Origin: Bradyrhizobium tropiciagri
GTDB taxonomy: Bacteria; Pseudomonadota; Alphaproteobacteria; Rhizobiales; Xanthobacteraceae
Reading direction: 5' to 3'
DNA length: 64,000 bases
NCBI RefSeq assembly: GCF_018130505.1
Contig: NZ_JAFCKH010000006.1
Span: forward strand, 62,001-126,000
Position numbers and translations under genes: made by a program. Positions 8,276-16,438 of this stretch are shown piece after piece. The notes under the pieces were generated by a model. That model did not search any database, had not been told where the DNA came from, and worked only from the letters and a program-made list of their open reading frames with translations. Position 1 is the stretch's first letter; the number at the start of each line of letters is the position of its first letter.

Positions 8276-9487
8276 ATGCGTGGTTATTTCGTAGGGGCGA
8301 GTTTGGCGATCGCGGTCGCGACCATGGCGGGCAGTGCCATGACAACGCAGGCCATGGCGCAGGAGATCAAGATCGGCGAGATCAACAGCTATTCGCTGCT
8401 GCCGGCGTTCACCGAGCCCTATCGCAAGGGCTGGCAGCTCGCGGTGGAAGAGATCAACGCCGCCGGCGGGATCGGCGGCAAGAAGCTCGTCGTCGTCTCC
8501 AAGGATGACGGCGGCAAGCCGGCGGATGCGCAGACCGCGGCCAACGAGCTGGTCTCGAGCGAGAAGGTGGCGATGCTCACGGGCACCTTCCTCTCCAACA
8601 TCGGCCTTGCCGTCAGCGATTTCGCCAACCAGAAGAAGGTGTTCTTCCTCGCGGCCGAGCCGCTGACCGACGCCATCACCTGGTCGAAGGGCAACCGCTA
8701 CACCTTCCGCCTGCGTCCGTCGAACTACATGCAGGCCGCAATGCTGGTGGAGGAGGCTGCAAAACTGCCGGCGAAGCGCTGGGCGACGATCGCGCCGAAC
8801 TACGAATACGGCCAGTCGGCGGTTGCGGTGTTCAAGAAGCTGATGTCCGAGAAGCGGCCCGACATCCAGTGGGTCGACGAGCAGTGGCCGCCGCAGGGCA
8901 AGATCGACGCCGGCCCGGTGGTGCAGGCGGTTGCCGCGGCCAACCCCGAGGCGATCCTCAACGTCACCTTCGGCGCCGACCTCGTCAAGCTCGTGCGCGA
9001 GGGCAACACCCGCGGCCTGTTCAAGGACCGCAAAGTGGTGAGCTTCCTGACCGGCGAGCCGGAATATCTCGATCCGCTGAAGGACGAGACGCCGGAGGGA
9101 TGGATCGTCACCGGCTATCCCTGGTACTCGATCAAGACGCCGGAGCACGACGCGTTCCTGAAGGCCTACCAGGCCAAGTACAACGACTATCCGCGGCTCG
9201 GCTCGATCGTCGGCTACCAGACCATCAAGGCGGCGGCCGCGATCCTCGCCAAGGCCAATTCGACCGATCCGGAGAAGTTGATCGCGGCGGCCGAAGGCAT
9301 TTCGATGCCGTCGCCGTTCGGCGAGATCACCTTCCGCAAGATCGATCACCAATCGACGCTCGGCGCCTTCACCGGCAAGACCGCGCTCAAGGACGGCAAG
9401 GGCATCATGGTCGACAGCGCCTATCGCAAGGGCTCGGACTATCTGCCGAGCGACGCCGAGATCGAGAAGCTGCGGCCGAAGGATTGA
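8276..9487 (+). CDS. ABC transporter periplasmic substrate-binding protein (LivK type)
   Basis: Periplasmic receptor of the importer encoded just downstream. It has 403 residues: a Sec signal peptide ending at MAQ-EIKIG (about res 28), then a type I periplasmic binding fold with IKIGEINSYS, VEEINAAGGIGGKK and YGQSAVAVFKK. A strong GGAGGT precedes the ATG by 6 bases. Position in the hydroxynicotinate reductase operon suggests that the ligand is nicotinate or a related pyridine carboxylate. Members of this family often bind aromatic acids as well as branched amino acids. A block of inverted repeats separates it from the permease gene and may let it be expressed more strongly than the membrane parts. 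Confidence 0.88.
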   Translation: MRGYFVGASLAIAVATMAGSAMTTQAMAQEIKIGEINSYSLLPAFTEPYRKGWQLAVEEINAAGGIGGKKLVVVSKDDGGKPADAQTAANELVSSEKVAMLTGTFLSNIGLAVSDFANQKKVFFLAAEPLTDAITWSKGNRYTFRLRPSNYMQAAMLVEEAAKLPAKRWATIAPNYEYGQSAVAVFKKLMSEKRPDIQWVDEQWPPQGKIDAGPVVQAVAAANPEAILNVTFGADLVKLVREGNTRGLFKDRKVVSFLTGEPEYLDPLKDETPEGWIVTGYPWYSIKTPEHDAFLKAYQAKYNDYPRLGSIVGYQTIKAAAAILAKANSTDPEKLIAAAEGISMPSPFGEITFRKIDHQSTLGAFTGKTALKDGKGIMVDSAYRKGSDYLPSDAEIEKLRPKD

Positions 9488-9499
9488 AATCTTGGTTTC

Positions 9500-9623
9500 C
9501 CCTCTCCCCGTTCTTACGGGGAGAGGGTCAGGGTGAGGGGCTCTTTCCACGAGTGAGCTGGTGGAGAGTCCCCCTCACCCGGATCGCTTCGCGATCCGAC
9601 CTCTCCCCGCAGGCGGGGCGAGG
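9500..9623. repeat. Intergenic inverted-repeat block (REP-like) inside the importer operon
   Basis: Contains several nested stem-loops: ccctctcccc/ggggagaggg (9500-9527), gggtgagggg/cccctcaccc (9531-9580), ggatcgc/gcgatcc (9581-9597), and a final ctctccccgc/cggggcgag stem. This is the common rhizobial CCCTCTCCCC-type palindromic repeat. Between a binding-protein gene and its permease gene, such structures can attenuate downstream transcription or protect the upstream mRNA. Confidence 0.85.
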
Positions 9624-9678
9624 TGGAAGAGAAAACGCGGCGATCTGATCGACGCACGAACACCAACGCGGACCGCCC

Positions 9679-11568
9679 ATGGCTTTTTACGTCGTCCAGT
9701 TCCTGACCGGTCTTGCCAGCGCGGCATCGCTGTTCCTGGTCGCATCTGGCCTGTCGATCATCTTCGGCGTGACGCGGATCGTGAATTTCGCCCATGGCGC
9801 GTTCTACATGCTGGGCGCCTATGTCGCCTTCACGCTGACCGAGCGCTTTTCCGGCGCGCTCGGCTTCTGGGGCGGCATCGTCGTGGCGGCGCTGGCGGTC
9901 GCGGTGATCGGCGTGCTGGTCGAGATGGTGTTGCTGCGCCGGATCTACCATTCGCCCGAGCTGTTCCAGCTGCTTGCGACCTTCGGCCTGACGCTGATGG
10001 TCGAGGATCTCGTGGTGCTGATCTGGGGGCCGGACGATCTGGTCGGCCGCCGCGCGCCGGGCTTCAAGGGTGCGATCGATTTCTTCGGCCAGAACATCCC
10101 GAGCTACGATTTGTTCCTGATCGCGCTCGGGCCGGTCGTGCTCGGCATCCTCTGGCTTTTGTTCCAGCGCACGCGCTGGGGCATCCTGGTGCGCGCGGCG
10201 ACGCAGGACCGCGACATGGTCGCGGCGCTCGGCGTCAATCAGAAATGGCTGTTCACCAGCGTGTTCGCGCTCGGCGTCTTCCTCGCCGCGCTCGGCGGCG
10301 CGCTGCAGATCCCGCGCGATGCCGTCAATCACGCGATGGACCTGCGCATCATCGTCGAGGTCTTCGTCGTGGTCGTGATCGGCGGCCTCGGCAGCATCAT
10401 TGGCGCCTTCGTCGCCGCGGTGCTGGTGTCGGAGCTCAATGCCTTCGGCATCCTGATCTTCCCGAAGATCTCCATCATCCTGGTGTTCCTGGTGATGGCG
10501 GTGGTGCTGATCGTCAGGCCGTGGGGCCTGTTCGGCAAGCCGGAGGCACCGGCGCGGCGTACGCCGGGCCTCACCGTCAATCCGTGGCGACCGCTCACCA
10601 CGAACGAACGCTTTGCCGCGATCGCCGCGCTGCTGGTCGCCGCGGCGCTGCCGGTGCTCAACAATCCCTATCTGCTTACGGTCGGCTCGGAGATCGCGAT
10701 CTTCGTGATCTTCGCCGCCAGCCTGCATTTCCTGATGTCGGTCGGCGGGCTGGCCTCGTTCGGCCACGCCGCCTATTTCGGGCTCGGCTCCTACGGCGTT
10801 GCGCTGCTCGCCACCAAGGCGGGGCTGCCGATGATCGTGTGCCTGCTGCTCGGGCCGATCGTCGGACTGCTCGGTGCCGCCGTATTCGGCTTCTTCGCCG
10901 TGCAGCTCTCCGGCGTCTATTTCGCGATGCTGACGCTGGCCTTCGCCCAGATCGTCTGGTCGATCGCATTCCAGTGGGTGTCGGTGACCGGCGGCGACAA
11001 CGGCATCCTCAGCGTCTGGCCCTCGAGCTGGGTGGCGAGCCCGGCGAATTTTTACTGGTTGTCGCTCGGCGTTGCCGCGTTCGCGGTCGTGATCCTCCGC
11101 ATCATGGTGTTCTCGCCGTTCGGTTTTGCGCTGCGTGCGACCCGGGACTCGCCGCTGCGCAGCGAGGCCATCGGCATCAACAGCAAGCGTATCCAGTGGA
11201 CGGCTTTCGTGATCGCGGGCACCGTGGCCGGTGTCGCCGGCGCGCTGTTCGCCTACCTCAAGGGCAGCGTTTTCCCGGACAATATGGGCATCTCGTTGTC
11301 GGTCGATGCGCTGGTGATGGTGCTGCTCGGCGGCGTCGAGACGGTGTCGGGCGCGGTGATCGGCGCCATCGTCTACAAGGCGCTCAACATCTGGCTGGTC
11401 AGCCAGACCGACCTCTCGAAACTGGTGCTCGGCGGCTTTGTCGTGCTGATCGTGGTGGCGTTCCCGAAGGGCATCGTCGGCACGCTGGAAGCGTTGATGC
11501 ATCGCCGGCGGAAATCATCGTCGTCGGCTTCGCCACTGCTGTCCTCACGCATCGAGACCGCCGAATGA
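9679..11568 (+). CDS. ABC transporter permease, fused LivH-LivM
   Basis: A single 629-residue protein carries both membrane subunits of a Liv-type importer. The N-terminal half (about 1-290, SIIFGVTRIVNFAHGAFYML) is LivH-like. A short Pro/Arg linker (about 290-310) leads to a LivM-like half (310-620, SFGHAAYFGLGSYGVALLAT, LRATRDSPLRSEAIG). It would form the whole transmembrane pore with about 16-18 helices. It is followed by the LivG gene with a 4-base ATGA overlap. LivH and LivM are usually separate genes, as in the second Liv operon of this window (38.9-40.7 kb). Expected to move the ligand of the 8276 binding protein. Confidence 0.9.
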   Translation: MAFYVVQFLTGLASAASLFLVASGLSIIFGVTRIVNFAHGAFYMLGAYVAFTLTERFSGALGFWGGIVVAALAVAVIGVLVEMVLLRRIYHSPELFQLLATFGLTLMVEDLVVLIWGPDDLVGRRAPGFKGAIDFFGQNIPSYDLFLIALGPVVLGILWLLFQRTRWGILVRAATQDRDMVAALGVNQKWLFTSVFALGVFLAALGGALQIPRDAVNHAMDLRIIVEVFVVVVIGGLGSIIGAFVAAVLVSELNAFGILIFPKISIILVFLVMAVVLIVRPWGLFGKPEAPARRTPGLTVNPWRPLTTNERFAAIAALLVAAALPVLNNPYLLTVGSEIAIFVIFAASLHFLMSVGGLASFGHAAYFGLGSYGVALLATKAGLPMIVCLLLGPIVGLLGAAVFGFFAVQLSGVYFAMLTLAFAQIVWSIAFQWVSVTGGDNGILSVWPSSWVASPANFYWLSLGVAAFAVVILRIMVFSPFGFALRATRDSPLRSEAIGINSKRIQWTAFVIAGTVAGVAGALFAYLKGSVFPDNMGISLSVDALVMVLLGGVETVSGAVIGAIVYKALNIWLVSQTDLSKLVLGGFVVLIVVAFPKGIVGTLEALMHRRRKSSSSASPLLSSRIETAE

Positions 11569-12356
11569 GCATGGTCCCCACATTGCTGTCGGTCGAGAAC
11601 CTGACCAAATCCTATGGCGGCGTGCACGCCATGCGCGGCGTCACGTTCGATCTGCGCGCCGGCGAGATCCTGGCGCTGATCGGGCCGAACGGCGCCGGCA
11701 AGAGCACCTGCTTCAACGTGCTCAACGGCCAGATCATTCCTGACAGCGGCCGCGTCCGGCTGCTCGGCGAGGAGATCACCGGCAAGAAGCCGCGCGTGAT
11801 CTGGCGGATGGGCGTCGGCCGCACCTTCCAGATCACTGCGACGTTCCCGACCATGACGGTGCGCGAGAACGTACAGGTCGCGCTGGTCTCGCATGGCGGC
11901 GAGCTGTTTAACCTGTGGTCTTCCACCGCAAGCCACGCGCGCGACGAGGCCGGGCGGCTGCTCGACCTGGTCGGCATGGGCGCCTATGCCGAGCGGCCCT
12001 GCGGCGAGCTCGCCTATGGCGACCTCAAGCGGCTCGAGCTTGCGATCGCGCTCGCCAACCAGCCGAAGCTGCTGCTGATGGACGAGCCGACCGCCGGCAT
12101 GGCGCCGCGCGAGCGCGTTGAGCTGATGCGGCTGACCGCGCGGATCGCGCGCGAGCAGTCGATCGGCGTGCTGTTCACTGAGCACGACATGGACGTGGTG
12201 TTCGAGCATGCCGACCGCATCCTGGTGCTCAACCGCGGCAGCCTGATCGCCGAAGGCTCGCCGGAGGAGGTCCGCGGCAACACCCAGGTGCAGGCGATCT
12301 ATCTCGGCGAAGGTCTGGTCTACGACGCGCGGCATCGTGAGGGAGCTTCGGCATGA
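11565..12356 (+). CDS. ABC transporter ATP-binding protein (LivG type)
   Basis: A 263-residue cytosolic ATPase of the Liv-type importer. Walker A is GPNGAGKST (about res 39-47), the Walker B region is LLLMDEPTAGM, and the H-loop is in FTEHDMDVV. The signature is the degenerate form usual in LivG (CGELAYGDLKRLELA). The ATG overlaps the permease stop and its own TGA overlaps the ATG of the next ATPase, so the three are translationally coupled. Confidence 0.9.
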   Translation: MSMVPTLLSVENLTKSYGGVHAMRGVTFDLRAGEILALIGPNGAGKSTCFNVLNGQIIPDSGRVRLLGEEITGKKPRVIWRMGVGRTFQITATFPTMTVRENVQVALVSHGGELFNLWSSTASHARDEAGRLLDLVGMGAYAERPCGELAYGDLKRLELAIALANQPKLLLMDEPTAGMAPRERVELMRLTARIAREQSIGVLFTEHDMDVVFEHADRILVLNRGSLIAEGSPEEVRGNTQVQAIYLGEGLVYDARHREGASA

Positions 12357-13057
12357 AGCTCACGGTGAACGACCTCAACAGCTTCTACGGCCCGGCGCAT
12401 ATCCTGTTCGATATCGCGCTCGAGGTCGGCGAGGGCGAGGTGGTGGCGCTGCTCGGCCGCAACGGCGCCGGCAAGTCGACCACGTTCCGCTCCATCGTCG
12501 GCCTGGTCGAGAACCGCTCCGGCCGCATCGTGTTCGAGGGCAGGGACGTCTCGCGCGAGCCGACCCATGCGATCGTGCGCGGCGGCCTCGGCTACGTGCC
12601 GGAGGAGCGCCGCATCTTCACGGATTTGACGGTCGAGGAGAATCTCGAGGTCGGCCGCCAGCCGAAGCGGGCCGGCGCGCCGCAATGGGATCGCGACAAG
12701 CTGTTCAAGCTGTTCCCCAATCTCGGCGAGATGCGTAATCGCCCCGGCGGGCGGATGAGCGGCGGCGAGCAGCAGATGCTGACGATCGCGCGCACGCTGA
12801 TGGGCAATCCGTCGCTGGTGCTGCTCGACGAGCCGTCGGAGGGCCTGTCGCCGAAGATCGTCGAGCAGATGGTCGATGCGATCCTCGCCATGAAGAAAGA
12901 GGGCGTCAGCATCGTCGTCTCCGAGCAGAACCTGCATTTCGCCCGGCTGATCTCCGATCGCGCCTACATCATCGAGCGCGGCCGCATCTGCTTCGGCGGC
13001 ACCATGGCTGAACTCGACGCGCGTCCGGATATCCGCGACGCGCATCTGTCGCTGTAA
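12353..13057 (+). CDS. ABC transporter ATP-binding protein (LivF type)
   Basis: Second ATPase subunit of the importer, 234 residues. Walker A is GRNGAGKSTTF, the signature MSGGEQQML, Walker B LVLLDEPSEGLSP, and the H-loop region SEQNLHFA. The start overlaps the LivG-type gene by 4 bases. The MarR gene follows after 15 bases, so transporter and regulator are co-transcribed. Confidence 0.9.
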   Translation: MKLTVNDLNSFYGPAHILFDIALEVGEGEVVALLGRNGAGKSTTFRSIVGLVENRSGRIVFEGRDVSREPTHAIVRGGLGYVPEERRIFTDLTVEENLEVGRQPKRAGAPQWDRDKLFKLFPNLGEMRNRPGGRMSGGEQQMLTIARTLMGNPSLVLLDEPSEGLSPKIVEQMVDAILAMKKEGVSIVVSEQNLHFARLISDRAYIIERGRICFGGTMAELDARPDIRDAHLSL

Positions 13058-13072
13058 GGGCAGGGTGGAACC

Positions 13073-13528
13073 ATGGCCAAGGGTGCTGCACAGAAGCGGA
13101 ATGGAAAACCGGCGAAGCCTGGTTATGTGCTGGACGAGCAGATCGGCTTCATCCTGCGCCAGGTGTCGCAGCGCCACGCCACGATCTTTGCCCGCGAGAT
13201 CGGCATCAATTTGACGCCGACGCAATGGGCCGCGCTATCCAAGCTCGCCGAGGTCGGCGCGTGCTCGCAGAACCAGCTCGGGCGGCTGACCTCGATGGAT
13301 GTCGCGACCATCAAGGGCGTGATCGACCGCCTGACCGCGCGCGGCCTGACCGAGACCTCGCCCGATCCCGACGACGGCCGCCGCCTTCAGGTGAGCCTGA
13401 CCCGCGCCGGCCAGCAGATGGCCGAAAAAGCTGCGCCGCATGCCCACGCGATCTCGAAGGAGACGCTGGCCCCGCTCGACGCCAAGGAGCGCGAGACGCT
13501 GATCGCGCTGCTCGGCAAGCTTCGGTGA
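13073..13528 (+). CDS. MarR family transcriptional regulator (candidate nicotinate-pathway repressor)
   Basis: A 151-residue winged-helix protein. The recognition-helix region is SQNQLGRLTSMDVATIKGVI and the wing carries DPDDGRRLQVSLT (about res 97-109), both typical of MarR. It is the last gene of the hydroxynicotinate reductase/importer operon. In P. putida the nicotinate pathway is controlled by NicR, a MarR protein that responds to 6-hydroxynicotinate, so a similar role is likely here. The GTATAC palindromes before nicA, hnr, the enamidase and the ferredoxin reductase are the natural candidate targets. The family is certain; the ligand and targets are inferred. Confidence 0.9.
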   Translation: MAKGAAQKRNGKPAKPGYVLDEQIGFILRQVSQRHATIFAREIGINLTPTQWAALSKLAEVGACSQNQLGRLTSMDVATIKGVIDRLTARGLTETSPDPDDGRRLQVSLTRAGQQMAEKAAPHAHAISKETLAPLDAKERETLIALLGKLR

Positions 13529-13540
13529 TTCCAGAGATCG

Positions 13541-13685
13541 GTAGGATGGGCACGCTACGCTTTGCCCATCCTACACTTCTGGAATGACGGACACGATGTC
13601 GTAGGATGGGTGGAGCGAAGCGATACCCATCATGCGGGCCGCGGACTGTGAATTGATGGGTTTCGCTTCGCTCTACCCATCCTAC
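13541..13685. repeat. GTAGGATGGG palindromic repeat pair between convergent genes
   Basis: Two inverted-repeat units. One is the hairpin gtaggatgggca/tgcccatcctac (13541-13574). The larger has arms 13601-13632 and 13654-13685, both built on gtaggatgggt...gagcgaagcga...tacccatca. This is a familiar Bradyrhizobium intergenic repeat. It sits between the MarR gene and the convergent membrane-protein gene and may act as a bidirectional terminator. Its last bases include the stop codon of the membrane protein. Confidence 0.85.
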
Positions 13686-14350
13686 GCGGCAAGCCCAAGC
13701 GCCAGCGCAACGACTCCTACCAGCACGAGACTGGCGGCCCAGACGGTCTCCAGATTGAACCAGCTCCGCGATACGAACTTCAGACCGAGATAGCGGTAGA
13801 CCAGCCACGCCAGGCCTCCACCGGTAGTGATCATCGCGCCGGCATGAACCACGGAGACCAGCACCGCCATCGTGAGATTGCTGCCGATCAGTGCACCGGC
13901 CGCCTCGTGGCCCTTGTCGGCATCGGCCGTCTCGCACAGTCCGAGATAGATCGGCACCAGCATCAGCGCCGCGCCGTGCGCAATCGCCACGGCGAACGAC
14001 CACAGGCCCAGTTGCGCCGGCGGGATACGCGCCAGCGCCCGCGGATGACGCCGGTCGACTAGCCGGTAGATGCCGAAGGCGATGACGAGCAAGCTGGCGG
14101 CGATCCGGATCGGGCGTTGCCATTCGACCAGCGCGATCAACATCGCGAAGGGCAGGATCACCAGCAGCATCGCCAGCAGGTGACCGATTGCAAGCGGCCC
14201 GAGCGCACTGACCAGCGCGCGCGGGCTCCGTTGCATCAATCCGGCCGACACGGCAAGCGGCCAGCCCATTCCCGGGTTGATCCCGTGGTAGAGGCCGCTC
14301 GCGATCACCGCCAGCCACAGCCAGGCCGGCGTCCAGTCGGCCGCACTCAC
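13682..14350 (-). CDS. Polytopic membrane protein paired with selenium-binding protein, function unknown
   Basis: About 222 residues with some six hydrophobic segments, for example WLWLAVIASGLYHG, LAIGHLLAMLLVILPFAMLI, LWSFAVAIAHGAALMLVPI and ASLVLVGVVALALGL. There is a HGINPGMGW motif near the N-terminus and a second membrane-embedded His in AIAHGA. The HG...P pattern recalls NicO/UreH-like metal transporters, but I do not recognise the family. The GTG at 14350 lies 2 bases after the stop of the upstream selenium-binding protein gene, implying coupling; a longer N-terminus is possible. A role in delivering metal to, or moving product of, the oxidase is speculation. Confidence 0.7.
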   Translation of the reverse strand: MSAADWTPAWLWLAVIASGLYHGINPGMGWPLAVSAGLMQRSPRALVSALGPLAIGHLLAMLLVILPFAMLIALVEWQRPIRIAASLLVIAFGIYRLVDRRHPRALARIPPAQLGLWSFAVAIAHGAALMLVPIYLGLCETADADKGHEAAGALIGSNLTMAVLVSVVHAGAMITTGGGLAWLVYRYLGLKFVSRSWFNLETVWAASLVLVGVVALALGLAA

Positions 14351-14352
14351 AT

Positions 14353-15753
14353 TCAGACCGACGGATAGCAGAATGAATCCGTCGAGCAGTCTCCGCCGTC
14401 GAGCCGGATCTGGTGCGCGCGGTAGCCGTCGGGCAGGCTGACCCAGAAGTCCTTGGCCAGTTCGAGGCCACCGTTCGGGCCGACATTCGCCATCACCTCG
14501 GCGCCGGGAATGCCTTGCGGATAGAACTGGTCGTCCCAGGTCGAGTACAGCGAATTGGTCCAGTACACCCGCTTGCCGTCGCGGCTGATCTCGACCATCT
14601 GCGGACCGCCCGCAAAAGCCTGTCCGTTCGGATGCGGCGCGCGGCCGACGATGCCGCCGATCCGGACCGTGCCGGCAAGCTTCGGCTTGCGCGGATCGGA
14701 AACATCGTACTGCCGCATCTCGCCGGTGCCCCAGCAGGAGACGTAGAGGAAGCGGTCGTCCATCGACAGGTCGATATCGGTGACCAGCGGCGGCACCGCG
14801 CCGAAGCCCTGCAGCAGCGGTGGCAGCTTTTCCTTCGGCGCGGCCTCGGGCGGGATCGTCGCCGTCTTCTCGATGTGAAACTTGCCGCCCTCGCGCCACC
14901 AGGTCCAGATCGAGCCCTCGAGGTTGGTGGTGTCGACCACGACGCCGACAAAGCCATACTCCTTGATAGGATCGTGCGCCGGCCGCACCTCGAGCGCCAT
15001 CTGATGATTGGCGCCGAGATCGAGAGTCTGGACATTGCGGCGGGCGCGCAGGTCCCAGAAATGCAGCCGATGGCCGTATTTGTTGGACAGCAGATCCTCC
15101 GGCACGATGCCGTTCTCGAACTGCGGCGGCAGTGCCCATTCGCTGCTCACCATGTAGTCGCGCGGCAGGTTCCACCAGAAGTCATAATGCTTGGTCTGCG
15201 AGCCGCGATCGATCTCCCAGCGGCCGAGCACCTCGAAGGTCTCGCAATCCATGATGAAGATGCCGGGGGGGCCATCGGTGCCGTCCTTGCCGCCGCCGCC
15301 GAGCGTGGAGACATAGATGCCTTCCGGCCCGCAGTGAATCGTGTGCGGGCGCGAGTAGCCGGTCTTCTTGAAGACCTCTTCGGGTTCGATGATCTTGTGG
15401 ATCTTGGCCTGTGTCGGGTCCGGCTTGGTGTCGATGATGTAGATCCGGGACGACCGCATGCCGGGGATGATGAGATAGCGGCGCTCGAGGAAGGCGTGGC
15501 CGGCGAGTGGCGACAGCGCCGACGAGCAGGCGTTCCAGCCGAAATGGTGGAACTCGTCGCCCTTGTTGGGCATCGTCACGGTGTGGACGATCTTGCTGTA
15601 GGTCGGCGAGCCGCGCTTGACGTCGATCACGGCGAGCGCATCGGGCTTCGAATGGTCCGGGCTGAGCAGCACAGTGTAGGCGAAATTCTCAACCGGCGCT
15701 TCCATCGCCAGCTTCGGCGAGGCGTGGAACGTGGGATCTGGCCTCATCGTCAT
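14353..15753 (-). CDS. Selenium-binding protein 56 family / methanethiol oxidase
   Basis: A 466-residue beta-propeller protein of the SBP56 family. Bacterial members (MtoX) oxidise methanethiol to H2S, formaldehyde and H2O2 using copper. Family motifs are present: DEFHHFGWNACSS (about res 65-77), YSRPHTIHCGPEGIYVS, YDFWWNLPRDYMVSSEW and a C-terminal LDGGDCSTD. At the position of human SELENBP1 Cys57 the sequence reads TYSKIVH, so Ser replaces Cys. No signal peptide is obvious, although characterised MtoX proteins are periplasmic. A strong AAGGAGGG lies 8 bases before the ATG. It is co-transcribed with the membrane protein downstream. The family is certain; the methanethiol substrate is inferred. 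Confidence 0.88.
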   Translation of the reverse strand: MTMRPDPTFHASPKLAMEAPVENFAYTVLLSPDHSKPDALAVIDVKRGSPTYSKIVHTVTMPNKGDEFHHFGWNACSSALSPLAGHAFLERRYLIIPGMRSSRIYIIDTKPDPTQAKIHKIIEPEEVFKKTGYSRPHTIHCGPEGIYVSTLGGGGKDGTDGPPGIFIMDCETFEVLGRWEIDRGSQTKHYDFWWNLPRDYMVSSEWALPPQFENGIVPEDLLSNKYGHRLHFWDLRARRNVQTLDLGANHQMALEVRPAHDPIKEYGFVGVVVDTTNLEGSIWTWWREGGKFHIEKTATIPPEAAPKEKLPPLLQGFGAVPPLVTDIDLSMDDRFLYVSCWGTGEMRQYDVSDPRKPKLAGTVRIGGIVGRAPHPNGQAFAGGPQMVEISRDGKRVYWTNSLYSTWDDQFYPQGIPGAEVMANVGPNGGLELAKDFWVSLPDGYRAHQIRLDGGDCSTDSFCYPSV

Positions 15754-16146
15754 CGGCTGCCCTCCTTGGTTGTGTGATGTGGATCAACACGGCATGGCGG
15801 CACGCAGCAGCAAGAACTTAAATCCGGATCGAAACAAATGCCTCTTGCGAGTGCTGCCGGCTAAGGTTCGCTTGCGAGCAGACTACACCGCAACGGTGAC
15901 AGCTGAAAACAAGGTTCGGTGACGGCCGCGGCGCGGCAAAGCCGCGCGCCGGCTTGCCCTCGCGAACTGTAGCTCTCTAGGGCCGAACTGGCACAAAATG
16001 CATCACCGTCGCCCTGAGGAGGTCGCGAAGCGACCGTCTCGAAGGGCGACGGCCCGGCTCGCGCCGAGGCAATAGCCTGGCCGTGCATCCTTCGAGGATC
16101 GCAAGAGCTCGCGCCCCAGGATGACGGGTCGGTGTGCTCGCTTCCT
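15754..16146. other. Intergenic region with promoter of selenium-binding protein and a palindromic repeat
   Basis: No convincing gene. The left part holds the Shine-Dalgarno sequence and presumably the promoter of the minus-strand selenium-binding protein gene. The right part (16003-16130) is a rhizobial repeat listed separately. Confidence 0.7.
16003..16130. repeat. CACCGTC...CCTGAGGA intergenic repeat, copy 1
   Basis: Starts tcaccgtcgccctgagga, contains the hairpin ggtcgcgaagcgacc, and ends caggatgacggg. It is clearly related to the element at 37276-37382 (shared ccctgagga, gcgtctcgaaggg-type core, gacggcccggct, catccttcgagg, caggatgacgggtc). It immediately precedes the degenerate enamidase fragment. 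Confidence 0.85.
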
Positions 16147-16353
16147 ACTTCGCCACGATCTCCGGCACCTTGCCCGCGGGCGGTGTGTTGCGGCTGCGCT
16201 GGGTGCGGACGATGCCGTCGATGATGGTCATGCCGATGCCGGGGCGATCGCCGAACTGCACCTGTCGAGGATGTTCTTGCCGGGCGATTGCTGTGCCTTG
16301 TCCATCAGCACGAAGTCGGCGGAGCGGCCGACCTCGATCAAGCCGCAATCGAG
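16147..16353 (-). pseudogene. Degenerate duplicate of the enamidase 3' end
   Basis: About 207 bases nearly identical to 19103-19310, the last quarter-kilobase of the enamidase gene. Identity starts at acttcgccacgatctccggc in both copies and runs through the region encoding the C-terminal GIVRTQRSRNTPPAGK segment. Compared with the intact gene it has scattered substitutions and a one-base deletion (ctgcacctgtcg against ctgcacgctgtg) that breaks the frame. It lacks the rest of the gene. It marks one side of a 2.7-kb inserted cassette. Confidence 0.85.
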
Positions 16354-16438
16354 GGCGGGCGGTGGACGTCGTTGCGGGCTTCGCCGCGATCTTCCGGCTA
16401 ATTCTCCAGCTCTCGATGCTCCGGAGATGGTGCTGCCG

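Noticed and set aside
9514-11502. 662-residue minus-strand frame rich in Asp, Glu, Arg and His
   Set aside because: Antisense to the fused permease gene; the polar low-complexity composition is the complement of hydrophobic helices.
9561-12356. 931-residue plus-strand frame
   Set aside because: Only its last 263 residues are real (LivG-type ATPase); the rest is an out-of-frame reading of the fused permease gene.
13682-15175. 497-residue minus-strand frame as one protein
   Set aside because: The first half is an out-of-frame reading of the selenium-binding protein; only the C-terminal 222 residues have a membrane-protein character.
16003-16353. Insertion sequence at the pseudogene copy
   Set aside because: No transposase frame or terminal inverted repeats bounding a transposase were seen; only an intergenic repeat and a gene fragment.
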